From Halonatronomonas sp051745085 (GTDB lineage Bacteria > Bacillota > Halanaerobiia > Halanaerobiales > Halarsenatibacteraceae): 51,358 nucleotides of DNA. The stretch is taken from assembly GCA_051745085.1 (NCBI GenBank), contig JBNJDR010000009.1:1-51358 (forward strand), written 5' to 3'. Position numbers and translations under genes: made by a program. How positions within the stretch are numbered: position 1 is the first letter of the stretch; each line of letters begins with the position of its first letter. Positions 17,085-25,654 of this stretch are shown here, piece by piece. The notes beneath the pieces are model-generated. The model was not told the origin of the DNA. It did not search any database and was given only the letters and a program-made list of their open reading frames with translations.

Positions 17085-17858
17085 CTACTGTAACCCTTCC
17101 AGAGAAAATGTTCCTTCGGGTATCTCTGGATTAAATTCCAATTCTTGAATTCGAAAAGTAGTGCTGCTGTTTTCCATCAACTGATCTTCCATAACCATCT
17201 CCACCGGATACCAGCGATCGTCATCAAACTCTTCTACTTCAGTAACCCGGGCTACTTTCAGAAGCCGGCCATTACGAGCGTAAAGTTCTTCTCTTAATCC
17301 GATGAATCTTTCCTGATCAACCCAAATTTTTCTTTGCTGATAAGCTACTTCTTTACCTTCTTTGGCGGTTCCCTCTATCACATAAGTAGGGCGGCCGTTT
17401 AATTCTTCTTCATCAACTCTCTCAAAGCTATATAAGTCCGTTAATTGTTCTGATTCCAACATATCCTGATAAGAAAAGTCGCTTCCCATCATGCCCTGCC
17501 GGAGCATATGGCCGGAAATACGAACCAGATCTTCTGCATCAGGGAAATACATCCAGAGTTCTTCGCCCTGTTTAAGATATTTGGTGCCTCTATCCCGAGG
17601 ATTGGTGAATTCGGTCAAAGCATTACCTTCCTGGCTGTAACTGATCATTTCTTTTACGGTTCTTCTTTCGCCTTTTTGAATTATCATCTCCGCCTCCATT
17701 CGCGCAGAAAGGATATATTCATTATCATCACGGCGATTGACTATTTCTTCAGCAGTTAGATCCTGGGCCTGGAGAGATGTTCCGATAAAACCAACCCCAA
17801 TAAGCAAAAATACCAAACTTAATAAAACTGTTCTTTTTAAAGCGCTATTTTCTAACAT
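17085..17858 (-). CDS. LolA-like outer-membrane lipoprotein-sorting protein
   Basis: 257 aa with a signal peptide (hydrophobic segment about 12-28, then LQAQDLTAEEIV). The beta-rich body matches the LolA-like outer-membrane lipoprotein-sorting family: SARMEAEMIIQKGERR, LWMYFPDAEDLVRISGHML, GSDFSYQDML, and IWVDQERFIGLREELYARNGRLLKVARV. Such proteins are periplasmic carriers with a half-barrel that hold a lipid moiety. The start at 17858 is chosen for AGGGGG at a good distance; an upstream in-frame start at 17906 would overlap the preceding permease gene. It sits between two permeases and a barrel, fitting a carrier from inner to outer membrane. Confidence 0.75.
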   Translation of the reverse strand: MLENSALKRTVLLSLVFLLIGVGFIGTSLQAQDLTAEEIVNRRDDNEYILSARMEAEMIIQKGERRTVKEMISYSQEGNALTEFTNPRDRGTKYLKQGEELWMYFPDAEDLVRISGHMLRQGMMGSDFSYQDMLESEQLTDLYSFERVDEEELNGRPTYVIEGTAKEGKEVAYQQRKIWVDQERFIGLREELYARNGRLLKVARVTEVEEFDDDRWYPVEMVMEDQLMENSSTTFRIQELEFNPEIPEGTFSLEGLQ

Positions 17859-17883
17859 ATTTAAAAACCCCCTTAGCATCTCT

Positions 17884-19137
17884 TTAAATTTCTCGGTGGA
17901 GCGCATCTACTGGTTCCATTTTAGCCGCATTACGGGCAGGCCATAACCCGGTTAAACTAGAAATTATTGCCCCTAACAAGAAACTAAAGATCAAGTTTTC
18001 TAAACTAAAAACTGGATAGATAACCGGAGTTAATATTATATCCATGTCCTGAAGCAGAGCACTGTAATAATCCAGGCCCACCTGAGACAGGTAATAGGTT
18101 AACGCACCGCCGGGAATAACACCGAGCAGACTGCCCAGGGTACCCATCATAGCACCTTCCAGGGCAAAGACCTGTAAGATTTCCCTTTTCTTTAAGCCCA
18201 GCGCCCCCATCATACCTATCTCTGAAGTCCTTTCCCTTACTATCATGATCATTGTATTGATCAAAACGATTGAGCCCAGCAGGATGAAGAAGACGTAAAT
18301 AACATCGTAAATCCTAACAGCTACCTGGAAGTACTCCATAAACTCATCTCCCTCCTGCCAGGGAACGGCTTCATAGTTAGAGGACCCCTGAGCAGCAAAA
18401 TAATCATCTATCCGACCTGCGATAGCCCGTGAATCTTGAAAATCCTCGGTATAGACCAATATTTCCGTAACTTCATCCTCAAGATACAGCATATTTTGAG
18501 CTGCGGCCAGTGGTAAGAAGAATAAGCGATCATCCAGCAGACTCAAGCCGGTTTCCCGCACTCCCACAATAGTAAAGGTTCTCCCCTGAAAAGATTGATA
18601 TACGTCAGAGAATAGGATGGTTACTCTACTGCCAAGCTCTGCTCCTAATTTTTCTAATAGACCTCGACCCACTACAATTTCATCATTTGCCTCGGCCATT
18701 CGCCCTGAAGTAATGTCATCCGTTAAGCCTCCATACGCCAACTCGGACTCTGGATCGACACCGATACCGGCCATCTGGATTAACTCTTCATCGGGGCTGG
18801 CCATCGCACCAAATTTAATCCGGGGTAAAAGATGTCTTACTCCATCTATCTCCGCTATCTCATTTAACATAGACTCAAGGTTCTGGTTTTCTGTTCCTGT
18901 TACGGTATAATCTAAAGAAAACAGGGCCTCTCTTAGGTCATATTCTTCTTCTATGATGCGAATATGACCTAACTGGTTATCGAACTGCATCTGCAGGGTC
19001 GATTCCATAGTTCCTGTAATTAAACCCCGAGCAAAGACAACTATCATAACCACTATTGCTATCGCCAGGATCGAAACAAAGCTCCTCAGTTTATTTCTAC
19101 TTAAATTTCTAAAGGCAATTTTAAATAAATATTTCAT
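17884..19137 (-). CDS. FtsX/LolE-type ABC permease (second)
   Basis: 417 aa. One N-terminal transmembrane helix (about 18-40, SFVSILAIAIVVMIVVFARG), a large extracytoplasmic MacB-like domain (about 45-265), and three C-terminal helices (around 275-300, 325-350 and 380-400) ending LWPARNAAKMEPVDALHRE. This is the LolC/LolE/MacB topology. The start at 19137 (MKYLFKIAFRNL) is chosen by its AGGGGG site; the upstream in-frame start at 19194 would overlap the neighbouring permease. It pairs with the next gene as a heterodimer. Confidence 0.85.
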   Translation of the reverse strand: MKYLFKIAFRNLSRNKLRSFVSILAIAIVVMIVVFARGLITGTMESTLQMQFDNQLGHIRIIEEEYDLREALFSLDYTVTGTENQNLESMLNEIAEIDGVRHLLPRIKFGAMASPDEELIQMAGIGVDPESELAYGGLTDDITSGRMAEANDEIVVGRGLLEKLGAELGSRVTILFSDVYQSFQGRTFTIVGVRETGLSLLDDRLFFLPLAAAQNMLYLEDEVTEILVYTEDFQDSRAIAGRIDDYFAAQGSSNYEAVPWQEGDEFMEYFQVAVRIYDVIYVFFILLGSIVLINTMIMIVRERTSEIGMMGALGLKKREILQVFALEGAMMGTLGSLLGVIPGGALTYYLSQVGLDYYSALLQDMDIILTPVIYPVFSLENLIFSFLLGAIISSLTGLWPARNAAKMEPVDALHREI

Positions 19138-19148
19138 TTCCAATCCCC

Positions 19149-20387
19149 CTAACGATGATAAATGGCTTTGATCGGGTCTTTCCGGGCTGCCCAATAAGCT
19201 GGAAAGATACTTGCTACCACGGCAACTACAATACCAAAAATAAAAATAAAGATAAAACTAGATAAGTTCCAGGATCCATAGAGCCTACCCATTATGGGAA
19301 TGCCATATGTTACATCTCCTCCACCTACTACGTCCATGCTAACCCCCAGGCGGACGAAGAAGTAATTAATAATACCCCCGATTATACAGCCAATAGTACT
19401 CCCTGTAAAGCCAATACCCGCAGCTTCCAGGGAAAATATTTTAACTATCTCGCTCTCCTTTAAGCCCATCGCTTTCATCATACCTATCTCTTCAATTCTT
19501 TCTAAAGCAGAGAGGATAATTACATTAACTATACCGATAGCCCCTATCATTAAGATTAGACCCAGAATAACATAATTTTCTATCTGCCCTATCGTCTCCA
19601 TAGCCACCATCATCTCAGCCGACTTCTCCCAGGAACGAACTATTAAGCCCTCAGGCAATTGCTCAGCCAGGCTGGCCGCCAGATCAGCCGCTTCTCCTCG
19701 TTCCTCCAGTCGAACAAATACTCGATTAGTAGCATCCTCTTCTACGCCAGTCCATCTGCGGGCCTGATAAATATCATATATAACAGTTCTTAAGTTCATA
19801 TCAGGATGAGGAGTGGTCACTATCCCCTTAATTTCTCCATCTATAGTATTAAAACTACCAGTAGCGTCTTTAAATAGTAGGGTATAAAAGTCTCCAACTT
19901 CAAATTCCAACAGTTCGGCCAAGCGATTACCGATAACCAGACCTTCATCATCAGGTTCAATAAATTGTCCTTCGGTTATGTACTCGGAAGTTCTAAATAC
20001 TTGTTCATACCTCTCAGGTTCAACTGCCCGCACCTGAATAGGGTACTCTTCTTGACCAGAATTGATATTCGCCTGAAAATCTAAAGACTGGACGTAACTT
20101 TCGTAACCCTGAACCCTTTGGATTTCTGTTAAAAATCCATTATCAAATTGAAAAGTCTGTTTAAGCTGATTCGTCTCATCTTCATCGGCAAAATATTCTT
20201 CTAACCCAACTTCTAAATGAGCCGATTCAAAATCTATTATATTATTATAAGAAATATCAGACATGCCGCCCATTGTTGACTCCATTAACAGGAAAATAAT
20301 AATGGCAAGAGCAAGAACGCCCGCCGTCACTATGGTCCGACGTTTCCGACGCCAGAGATTTCTCCATGCTATTTTAATAAGATACAT
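19149..20387 (-). CDS. FtsX/LolC-type ABC permease (first)
   Basis: 412 aa, same four-helix MacB/LolC layout: N-terminal MYLIKIAWRNLWRRKRR, a helix at about 19-38, an extracytoplasmic domain (about 45-260) and three C-terminal helices, ending FPAYWAARKDPIKAIYHR. The IEEIGMMKAMGLKESEI coupling segment for the ATPase is present. It is distinct in sequence from its partner, which suggests a LolC/LolE-like heterodimer and not MacB. Two nucleotides separate it from the ATPase gene. Confidence 0.85.
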   Translation of the reverse strand: MYLIKIAWRNLWRRKRRTIVTAGVLALAIIIFLLMESTMGGMSDISYNNIIDFESAHLEVGLEEYFADEDETNQLKQTFQFDNGFLTEIQRVQGYESYVQSLDFQANINSGQEEYPIQVRAVEPERYEQVFRTSEYITEGQFIEPDDEGLVIGNRLAELLEFEVGDFYTLLFKDATGSFNTIDGEIKGIVTTPHPDMNLRTVIYDIYQARRWTGVEEDATNRVFVRLEERGEAADLAASLAEQLPEGLIVRSWEKSAEMMVAMETIGQIENYVILGLILMIGAIGIVNVIILSALERIEEIGMMKAMGLKESEIVKIFSLEAAGIGFTGSTIGCIIGGIINYFFVRLGVSMDVVGGGDVTYGIPIMGRLYGSWNLSSFIFIFIFGIVVAVVASIFPAYWAARKDPIKAIYHR

Positions 20388-20389
20388 AG

Positions 20390-21079
20390 TTAATCTCTCC
20401 TCTCATCCTTGTTAACCCGGCCATCTTTTATTTCGATCAACCGATGGGCATAATCCATGACCATTGGATCGTGAGTCGAAAAAATAAATGTAGTTTTCAG
20501 TTCTTCATTCATTTTCAACATCGTTTCTAGAATCCCAGTACTAGTATCCGAATCAAGGTTAGCAGTAGGCTCATCAGCCAAAACCAATTTGGGCTCTTTA
20601 ACTAGAGCACGCGCTATCGCTACCCGCTGCTTCTGCCCTCCAGAAAGTTCATTAGGGCGGCGATCTTCCAAACCAGCTAAGCCTACCTGAGCCAGCATGT
20701 TCATTACTTTCTCCCGCGTTTTTTTGCCCTCGTTTCCCCGGGCTATTTTCAAAGCAAACTCAACATTCTCATAAGCTGTTAATACCGGGATCAGATTATA
20801 ACTTTGAAAAATGAAGCCGATATGGTTACGGCGCAGCATAGCTAAAGCATTCTTATCCAGCTCTCCAATATTATCGCCATTAAAATGGACCTCTCCTGAA
20901 GTTGCTTTATCTAAAGCCCCAATTAAATTTAAAAGGGTGGTTTTCCCCGAACCTGACGGCCCAAAAACCGAAGAAAACTCACCAGCTGCAAATACCAGAT
21001 CCACCTTTTTTAAAGCAGGCACTTCTATCTTGCCCTGTTGATAAATTTTTTCTGCTTTTATTAATTTAATCAATGACAT
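20390..21079 (-). CDS. LolD/MacB-type ABC transporter ATPase
   Basis: 229 aa, the standard length. Walker A GPSGSGKTTLLN near residue 40, Q-loop GFIFQSYNLIPVLTAYENV, signature ELSGGQKQRVAIARALV, Walker B LVLADEPTANLDS and H-loop FIFSTHDPMV. It belongs to the LolD/MacB/FtsE mechanotransmission class that extracts lipid-anchored or hydrophobic cargo. It is the first gene of the operon, with a GGAGGG site before the ATG and a strong promoter upstream. Confidence 0.9.
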   Translation of the reverse strand: MSLIKLIKAEKIYQQGKIEVPALKKVDLVFAAGEFSSVFGPSGSGKTTLLNLIGALDKATSGEVHFNGDNIGELDKNALAMLRRNHIGFIFQSYNLIPVLTAYENVEFALKIARGNEGKKTREKVMNMLAQVGLAGLEDRRPNELSGGQKQRVAIARALVKEPKLVLADEPTANLDSDTSTGILETMLKMNEELKTTFIFSTHDPMVMDYAHRLIEIKDGRVNKDERRD

Positions 21080-21161
21080 TATTTTCCCTCCTAATTTCTG
21101 CAGCTTTCAGATAGAAACTGCATTTGCCCTGAACCTAAAAACTTATTCAAAGTTTGTCAAT

Positions 21162-21190
21162 AGTATACTTGACCCTTTGTCAGTTGTCAA
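21162..21190 (-). promoter_or_regulatory. promoter of the ABC/LolA-like/barrel operon
   Basis: Perfect TTGACA (21190-21185), 17-bp spacer, TATACT (21167-21162). An inverted repeat CTTGAC/GTCAAG covers the -35 and spacer and could be an operator. Confidence 0.65.
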
Positions 21191-21199
21191 GTGCTCCTA

Positions 21200-21226
21200 A
21201 AACAAAAAACGGCCCAAAAAGGCCGT
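21200..21226 (-). terminator. terminator of azlC-azlD
   Basis: On the minus strand ACGGCC...GGCCGT followed by TTTTTTGTTTT, just below the azlD stop. Confidence 0.8.
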
Positions 21227-21240
21227 CTCTTTCTATATTA

Positions 21241-21549
21241 TTAAACTATGAGCTGGAGGACATAAACCACCCCGATAGATACCAAAACAATGAAAAGTAA
21301 ATTGGTTTTAAAATAAGCTAAAACAAAAGCTGCTGCTCCCCCTATTAGGGCTATAAGACTCGATTGTGTCGCGGTTAGAATACCGGGGAAGATTAAAGCA
21401 CTCAAAGCAGCCGGGGGAATGTATTTTAAAAATCTTTTAAAGAAAGGAGATGGTTTCAACTCAGATAATACCACCAGTGGCAGCATCCGGGGAATATAAG
21501 TCGCTAACGTCATCCCCAAAATAAGCAATAGATAAGAAGTAATAGACAT
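21241..21549 (-). CDS. azlD: AzlD-family branched-chain amino acid exporter subunit
   Basis: 102-aa hydrophobic protein with about four transmembrane helices and the AzlD signature YIPRMLPLVVL near residue 17 followed by FLKYIPPAALSALIFP. It is the small partner of AzlC for export of branched-chain amino acids or analogues. The start at 21549 is chosen for the GGGGGAG site; an in-frame start at 21585 would overlap azlC. Confidence 0.87.
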   Translation of the reverse strand: MSITSYLLLILGMTLATYIPRMLPLVVLSELKPSPFFKRFLKYIPPAALSALIFPGILTATQSSLIALIGGAAAFVLAYFKTNLLFIVLVSIGVVYVLQLIV

Positions 21550-21550
21550 C

Positions 21551-22276
21551 TTATTCTCCCCCTTCGGTAAAAAATGCTGCTGCAAATAAAGCAGAAAATA
21601 ACGTGCTTAAAGTGATCAACCAGCCATCGGAAATTATAAAGTAAGGGTTCCAATGAATAAACGAACTCATTCCTAGAGCCAGTAAGGAAACTTTAGTTTT
21701 ATTCCGAGAAGTTTTCAATTCAGGGACCAATAATCCGATGAACATAGCATACAGAGCTATTTCCATACTCGTTTCTAAAGCGGTAGGCAGGCTTTCTCCC
21801 AATAATACCCCCGCTGTCGTTCCTGTCACCCAGGCAAAATAAGGAACAGAGATCAAGCCAGCTACATAGGAACGGGGCAACTCATCTCGGCTGTCGGTGG
21901 ATATGATCGAAAAATTTTCGTCAGTTATGCCAAAAGAAAATAAAGCTAACCAATTTTTCTTTTCATGTTTCAATTTTTCTGAAGTTGTAGCTGACATGAG
22001 AATATGGCGCAGATTTACAAAGAATACCGTAATTATAATTCCTAAAATTCCAGCCCCACCTGCTAATAAATTAACTGCAACAAATTGACTGGCCCCGGCA
22101 AAGACCATTACTGACATCAAAACAACTATATACCCAGGTATCCCTGCAGATCTGGCAACAACGCCAAAGGTTATAGCTATAGGAAGATAACCAATAGCTA
22201 TTGGCAGGGCCACTTTAGCTCCTGACCAATATGTATTTTGTTTGATCCGGGTCGATGAATCAGTGTTATCAAACAT
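21551..22276 (-). CDS. azlC: AzlC-family branched-chain amino acid exporter subunit
   Basis: 241 aa, multi-helix membrane protein with AzlC features: ALPIAIGYLPIAITFGVVARSAG, VFAGASQFVAVNLLAGGA, NLRHILMSATTSEKLK and the FGITDENFSI segment. It forms the larger exporter subunit with AzlD. GGAGG precedes the ATG. The real substrate in this organism is not shown by sequence. Confidence 0.88.
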   Translation of the reverse strand: MFDNTDSSTRIKQNTYWSGAKVALPIAIGYLPIAITFGVVARSAGIPGYIVVLMSVMVFAGASQFVAVNLLAGGAGILGIIITVFFVNLRHILMSATTSEKLKHEKKNWLALFSFGITDENFSIISTDSRDELPRSYVAGLISVPYFAWVTGTTAGVLLGESLPTALETSMEIALYAMFIGLLVPELKTSRNKTKVSLLALGMSSFIHWNPYFIISDGWLITLSTLFSALFAAAFFTEGGE

Positions 22277-22348
22277 AAAAATCCTCCAACTTCAAATAAT
22301 TAGTAGTTTTAAAGAAGATTATACCACTATTCTCAGATAGCGTCAAAC

Positions 22349-22376
22349 AAAAAAGGCGCCCTTTTATCAGGACGCC
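22349..22376 (-). terminator. terminator of the selenoprotein peroxiredoxin gene
   Basis: On the minus strand GGCGTCC...GGGCGCC (one G-U pair) followed by TTTTTTG, after the peroxiredoxin stop. Confidence 0.75.
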
Positions 22377-22400
22377 AGTGTAATCTATTTTATATTATTC

Positions 22401-23012
22401 CTATTTATTACTTTCCATCTCATCTTCAAGATGCCATTGTTTATGCACTTCTCCAACCAGAGTATCTGCAGGAGTTAAAGTTTTTTTGCCCGGCTGCCAG
22501 CCTGCAGGGGTTGCTTCACAGGTATTACTGGTATGCTGTAAGGCATATACCTGCCTAACCAGTTCTTCTACATTCCTGCCTGTAGGTTCATTTAAAATTT
22601 CCATAGACTGAAGTATTCCCTCGGGATCAATTATGAACCGACCTCTAAGATCAATTTTTTCCTCTTCATCGTAAACATTATACATCTTTCCTATATCTCC
22701 ACCAGAATCAGACAGCATAGGGAAAGGAATTCCTCCCTCTATCATTTTAGAAAGCTCCTGCTCCTGCCAAACTTTATGAACAAAATGGCTATCTGTACTT
22801 ATAGCCAATACTTCTGTGTCGACCTCTTCTAACATAGGATACTTGGCGGCAACTGCCGTCAATTCAGTAGGTCAGACGAAGGTAAAATCTCCAGGATAGA
22901 AGAATAATACTGCCCACTGGCCTTGATAGTCTGACAAAGAAATGTCTTTAAATCTACCATCTGCAAATGCTTTTGTTGTAAATTCAGGCGCTTTTTCTCC
23001 AACTTTAATCAT
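22401..23012 (-). CDS. selenocysteine-containing AhpC-type peroxiredoxin
   Basis: 203 aa when the in-frame TGA at 22874-22872 is read as selenocysteine (residue 47). The start at 23012 follows GGAGAGGG. Reading on gives MIKVGEKAPEF... ISLSDYQGQWAVLFFYPGDFTFV-U-PTEL..., so the TGA replaces exactly the peroxidatic Cys of the FTFVCPTEL motif. The rest is intact: LAISTDSHFVHKVW, GIPFPMLSD, LRGRFIIDPEG with the conserved Arg, and a resolving Cys165 in NTCEATPAGWQPGK, the typical 2-Cys AhpC position. A SECIS-like hairpin follows the TGA. It reduces peroxides; no ahpF is adjacent. A gene caller not reading Sec would report only a truncated 153-aa product from 22862. A base error (TGC to TGA) cannot be fully excluded. 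Confidence 0.88.
22843..22862 (-). promoter_or_regulatory. SECIS-like hairpin for Sec insertion
   Basis: RNA: UUG-A-CGGC-AGUU-GCCG-C-CAA. The stem has 3 + 4 pairs around one mismatch and the loop is AGUU with a G in its second position. The loop starts 17 nt after the UGA, within the range described for bacterial SECIS elements. Confidence 0.7.
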
Positions 23013-23091
23013 AATAATCCCTCTCCTTTTAGTCAAGTTTATGTTCTCTTATATGATAACAGTTACTGATTGTAAAATCAAGACTTATTTC

Positions 23092-23121
23092 AAAAAAAAT
23101 AACGGCCTACCCGGCCGCTAT
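23092..23121 (-). terminator. terminator of the rpsF-rplI operon
   Basis: ATAGCGGCC-GGGTA-GGCCGTTAT followed by a long T run on the minus strand, 40 nt below rplI. Confidence 0.88.
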
Positions 23122-23160
23122 TATCTTACATATTTTCATGTATAAAAACTTATAATAAAT

Positions 23161-23610
23161 CTAAGCTTCCTTAGGAACCACATTTACAGTTAATTCGGCG
23201 GAAACATCTTCAAATAGGCTAACTTTTACTTTGTGTTCTCCTAGTTCTTTAATGTTTTCTTCCAGATTGATCTTTTTCCGATCAATTTCATAACCTGCTT
23301 CCTCGACTTTTTCAGCAATATCATGAGTTGAAACAGATCCGAATAATCTACCCTGTTCACCAGCTTTTACTGCTATTTCAAATGTTTCTGCTCCCAACTT
23401 CTTAGCCTGGGCCTCAGCCTGTTTTCTACTTTCAGCAAGCTCTTTTTCTCGAGATCTCTGATATTCTTTTACTTCCCTTATTTTAGACTCGGTAGCTTTT
23501 TCTGCAAGCCCTCTGGGAAATAAATAATTGCGAGCGTATCCATCAGCTACGTCAACAATTTCTCCCCCGGAACCTACCTTTTCTACATCTTCACGTAGAA
23601 TTACTTCCAT
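23161..23610 (-). CDS. rplI: 50S ribosomal protein L9
   Basis: 149 aa with the L9 signature MEVILREDVEKVGSGGEIVDVADGYARNYLFPRGLA at the N-terminus (short excerpts: GSGGEIVDVADGYARNYLFP), a long central helix (about 45-75) and a C-terminal domain. The start at 23610 is supported by AAAGGAGG about 10 nt upstream. It ends the rpsF-ssb-rpsR-yybS-rplI operon. Confidence 0.95.
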   Translation of the reverse strand: MEVILREDVEKVGSGGEIVDVADGYARNYLFPRGLAEKATESKIREVKEYQRSREKELAESRKQAEAQAKKLGAETFEIAVKAGEQGRLFGSVSTHDIAEKVEEAGYEIDRKKINLEENIKELGEHKVKVSLFEDVSAELTVNVVPKEA

Positions 23611-23651
23611 TATAAACAAACCTCCTTTATAATAAATTTCTCATATTATCA

Positions 23652-24551
23652 TTATCTAATCCGTCTGATATCAAACCACAGATCAGCTAATCCCACCACG
23701 AATAATAGAGGTGGAATTAAAGGTATCACTAAAACAACAAATACGTATATCCAATTAAAGAAGAACGATTTAGTTTTCTTGCGGACGTAATACAATCCAA
23801 CTCCAAAACCCTGCAGAAACAATAAGAAAAAAACTATTGTCAATAAATTTAAGCCGAAAGAATATTGGCGAAAAAGAATTGAAATAACTAATGCTAGAGA
23901 TAATATTTTTGCTGGAAATCTCCAGCGAGCTACCGAAGGGTAACTATGAATGGGAATACCCTTAATTTGAAAATACCAATGGGCTAAGTAATAATTTAAT
24001 ATCCCAGTAAGCATCCCTGATACTACCAAGAGACCCGGCAGCAGCAGAGAGATCAATTGAATTTGCGCCTCCAGCATGACAGTTAATTCTCCATTTTCCA
24101 GCAGCGGCATGAGATTATTCATTAAAGTACTCTGAATATTCTCAAGCAGACTCCCTTCTAAGCCATAAGAAAAACTAACTAGTAATATAAGATTTGATAT
24201 GATCGCAGCCGCGATGGTGGCGAGCAAGACTTTTAGAGCAGACAATTTTTCTAAAATTGCTCCTGCCATAACAAAACCAACAAAACCAAAACCAGCGACT
24301 GTGAGTAAGCCCATCATGGGACCAAATAATAAACCATTAAATAGTCCAGCTACCGCAATCAGGATGGATGTTTTTCTCATCCCCTGATAAATAGCAAAAT
24401 TCACAAATGGGACAGGCCAAATCAATATTACAGCCAGGTTTAAAACAGGAAAACTAACATTGACAAAGGTTAAGGCAAGTACCGCTAACAAACTTAATAT
24501 GAACTGTTTTCTGACGTTTTTACTTTCTTGTGGAGACTGTTTGTCATCCAA
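23652..24551 (-). CDS. YybS-family (DUF2232) membrane protein
   Basis: 299 aa with about eight transmembrane helices and a basic N-terminus (ESKNVRKQF). It sits between rpsR and rplI, exactly where yybS lies in Bacilli and Clostridia. DUF2232 proteins share this topology; the molecular function is not known. Confidence 0.82.
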   Translation of the reverse strand: MDDKQSPQESKNVRKQFILSLLAVLALTFVNVSFPVLNLAVILIWPVPFVNFAIYQGMRKTSILIAVAGLFNGLLFGPMMGLLTVAGFGFVGFVMAGAILEKLSALKVLLATIAAAIISNLILLVSFSYGLEGSLLENIQSTLMNNLMPLLENGELTVMLEAQIQLISLLLPGLLVVSGMLTGILNYYLAHWYFQIKGIPIHSYPSVARWRFPAKILSLALVISILFRQYSFGLNLLTIVFFLLFLQGFGVGLYYVRKKTKSFFFNWIYVFVVLVIPLIPPLLFVVGLADLWFDIRRIR

Positions 24552-24638
24552 CTAAAACAACTCCCTGTGTAAAATATATCTTATTAAAAGAAAAGAGGCA
24601 GGCTAGATATTACCTACCCCAATTATACATTTAATCAT

Positions 24639-24851
24639 TTATTCTTTAATATAAGGTAACAATGCTACAGTCCGAGCTCTCTTAATCGCCCGGGTTATAG
24701 ATCTTTGGTGCTTAGCACATGTGCCTGTAATTCTTCTCGGCATTATTTTACCTCGATCTGTTATATGCTTTTTCAGCGTACGGAGATCTTTATAATCTAT
24801 TTCTTTATCATTTCCACAATAAAAACAGGATTTATTTCTACCTCGTGCCAC
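24639..24851 (-). CDS. rpsR: 30S ribosomal protein S18
   Basis: 70 aa. CFYCGNDKEIDYKDLRTLKKHITDRGKI..., RRITGTCAKHQRSITRAIKRAR is the S18 signature. Cys residues of the CxxC pair are kept. It binds the 30S platform with S6, encoded in the same operon. Confidence 0.96.
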   Translation of the reverse strand: MARGRNKSCFYCGNDKEIDYKDLRTLKKHITDRGKIMPRRITGTCAKHQRSITRAIKRARTVALLPYIKE

Positions 24852-24878
24852 GTTTATCCCTCCTCTTAAATATCTTTA

Positions 24879-25322
24879 TTAGAACGGCACATCAAAATCA
24901 TCGTCAAGCATATCAGCAGCGTTATCTGATTGATCAGATTGCGAATCATTAGAACTATAACCCTTATTAGAAGAACCGCTCTGCCCTTGCCTACCAGTAC
25001 TATCTTTTGGCCAGTCAAGAAACCTTACATTTTCAGCTACAACCTCGGGATTTACATAAGTTCTATTATCTTTTTCACTTTTACGTATCTGGAGACGGCC
25101 ATCTACTGCAACCAGCCTACCTTTACCCAGATGCTGGGCACAGGTTTCTGCTAATTTCCGCCAGGTCACTATAGAAATATAGTCTACATCTCTATCTCCA
25201 TCTCTGTTAGTATAGTTGCGTTCTACAGCTAGAGAGAAATTACAAACTGGGGTACCACTACCTGTATATCTCAGTTCCGGGTCTCTGACCAGGCGCCCTA
25301 TTAAAATAATTTTATTTAACAT
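24879..25322 (-). CDS. ssb: single-stranded DNA-binding protein
   Basis: 147 aa. The OB-fold (about 1-110: MLNKIILIGRLVRDPELRYTGSGTPVCNFSLA, shortened: LIGRLVRDPELRYTGSG) is followed by a Gly/Ser/Asn-rich linker and the acidic tip DDDFDVPF, which recruits replication and repair partners. It lies between rpsF and rpsR as usual. Confidence 0.95.
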   Translation of the reverse strand: MLNKIILIGRLVRDPELRYTGSGTPVCNFSLAVERNYTNRDGDRDVDYISIVTWRKLAETCAQHLGKGRLVAVDGRLQIRKSEKDNRTYVNPEVVAENVRFLDWPKDSTGRQGQSGSSNKGYSSNDSQSDQSDNAADMLDDDFDVPF

Positions 25323-25346
25323 TACTTTATCACACCCCGCTTGTAT

Positions 25347-25649
25347 TTACTTTTCTTTTCTTATGACCATATACCGAAGCACGCCACCAATAAGTTTACA
25401 ATTACGTTCTAATTCGTTGACAGTTTCAGTTTCGCCTGTAAAGCTAAGCAGATAATAATGTCCTGAATAGTAATCATCAATTGGATAGGCTAAGCGCTTT
25501 TCGCCCCAATCATCTAATTCAGTTATTTCCCCTGAATTAGTCTCTACTGCATTTTTGATCCGCTCAACAGCTGCTTCATGATTCTCTTCTGTCAACTCAG
25601 GATTCAAAATAAATGTGGCTTCGTATTCACGTTTTGTGTTCATTGTCAT
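25347..25649 (-). CDS. rpsF: 30S ribosomal protein S6
   Basis: 100 aa, REYEATFILNPELTEENHEAAVERI..., WGEKRLAYPIDDYYSGHYYLLSFTG: S6 family. It is the first gene of the operon. The start is ambiguous between ATG at 25649 and ATG at 25643; GGAGGAGG serves either. The ribosome-binding site lies in a structured leader likely bound by S6:S18. Confidence 0.94.
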   Translation of the reverse strand: MTMNTKREYEATFILNPELTEENHEAAVERIKNAVETNSGEITELDDWGEKRLAYPIDDYYSGHYYLLSFTGETETVNELERNCKLIGGVLRYMVIRKEK

Positions 25650-25654
25650 TTCAC

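Noticed and set aside
22401..22862. A 153-aa truncated peroxiredoxin starting at TTG 22862, or a pseudogene with a nonsense mutation
   Set aside because: The upstream frame is intact back to an ATG with a ribosome-binding site, and the only stop is a TGA at the catalytic Cys codon with a SECIS-like hairpin. Selenocysteine explains all of it better.
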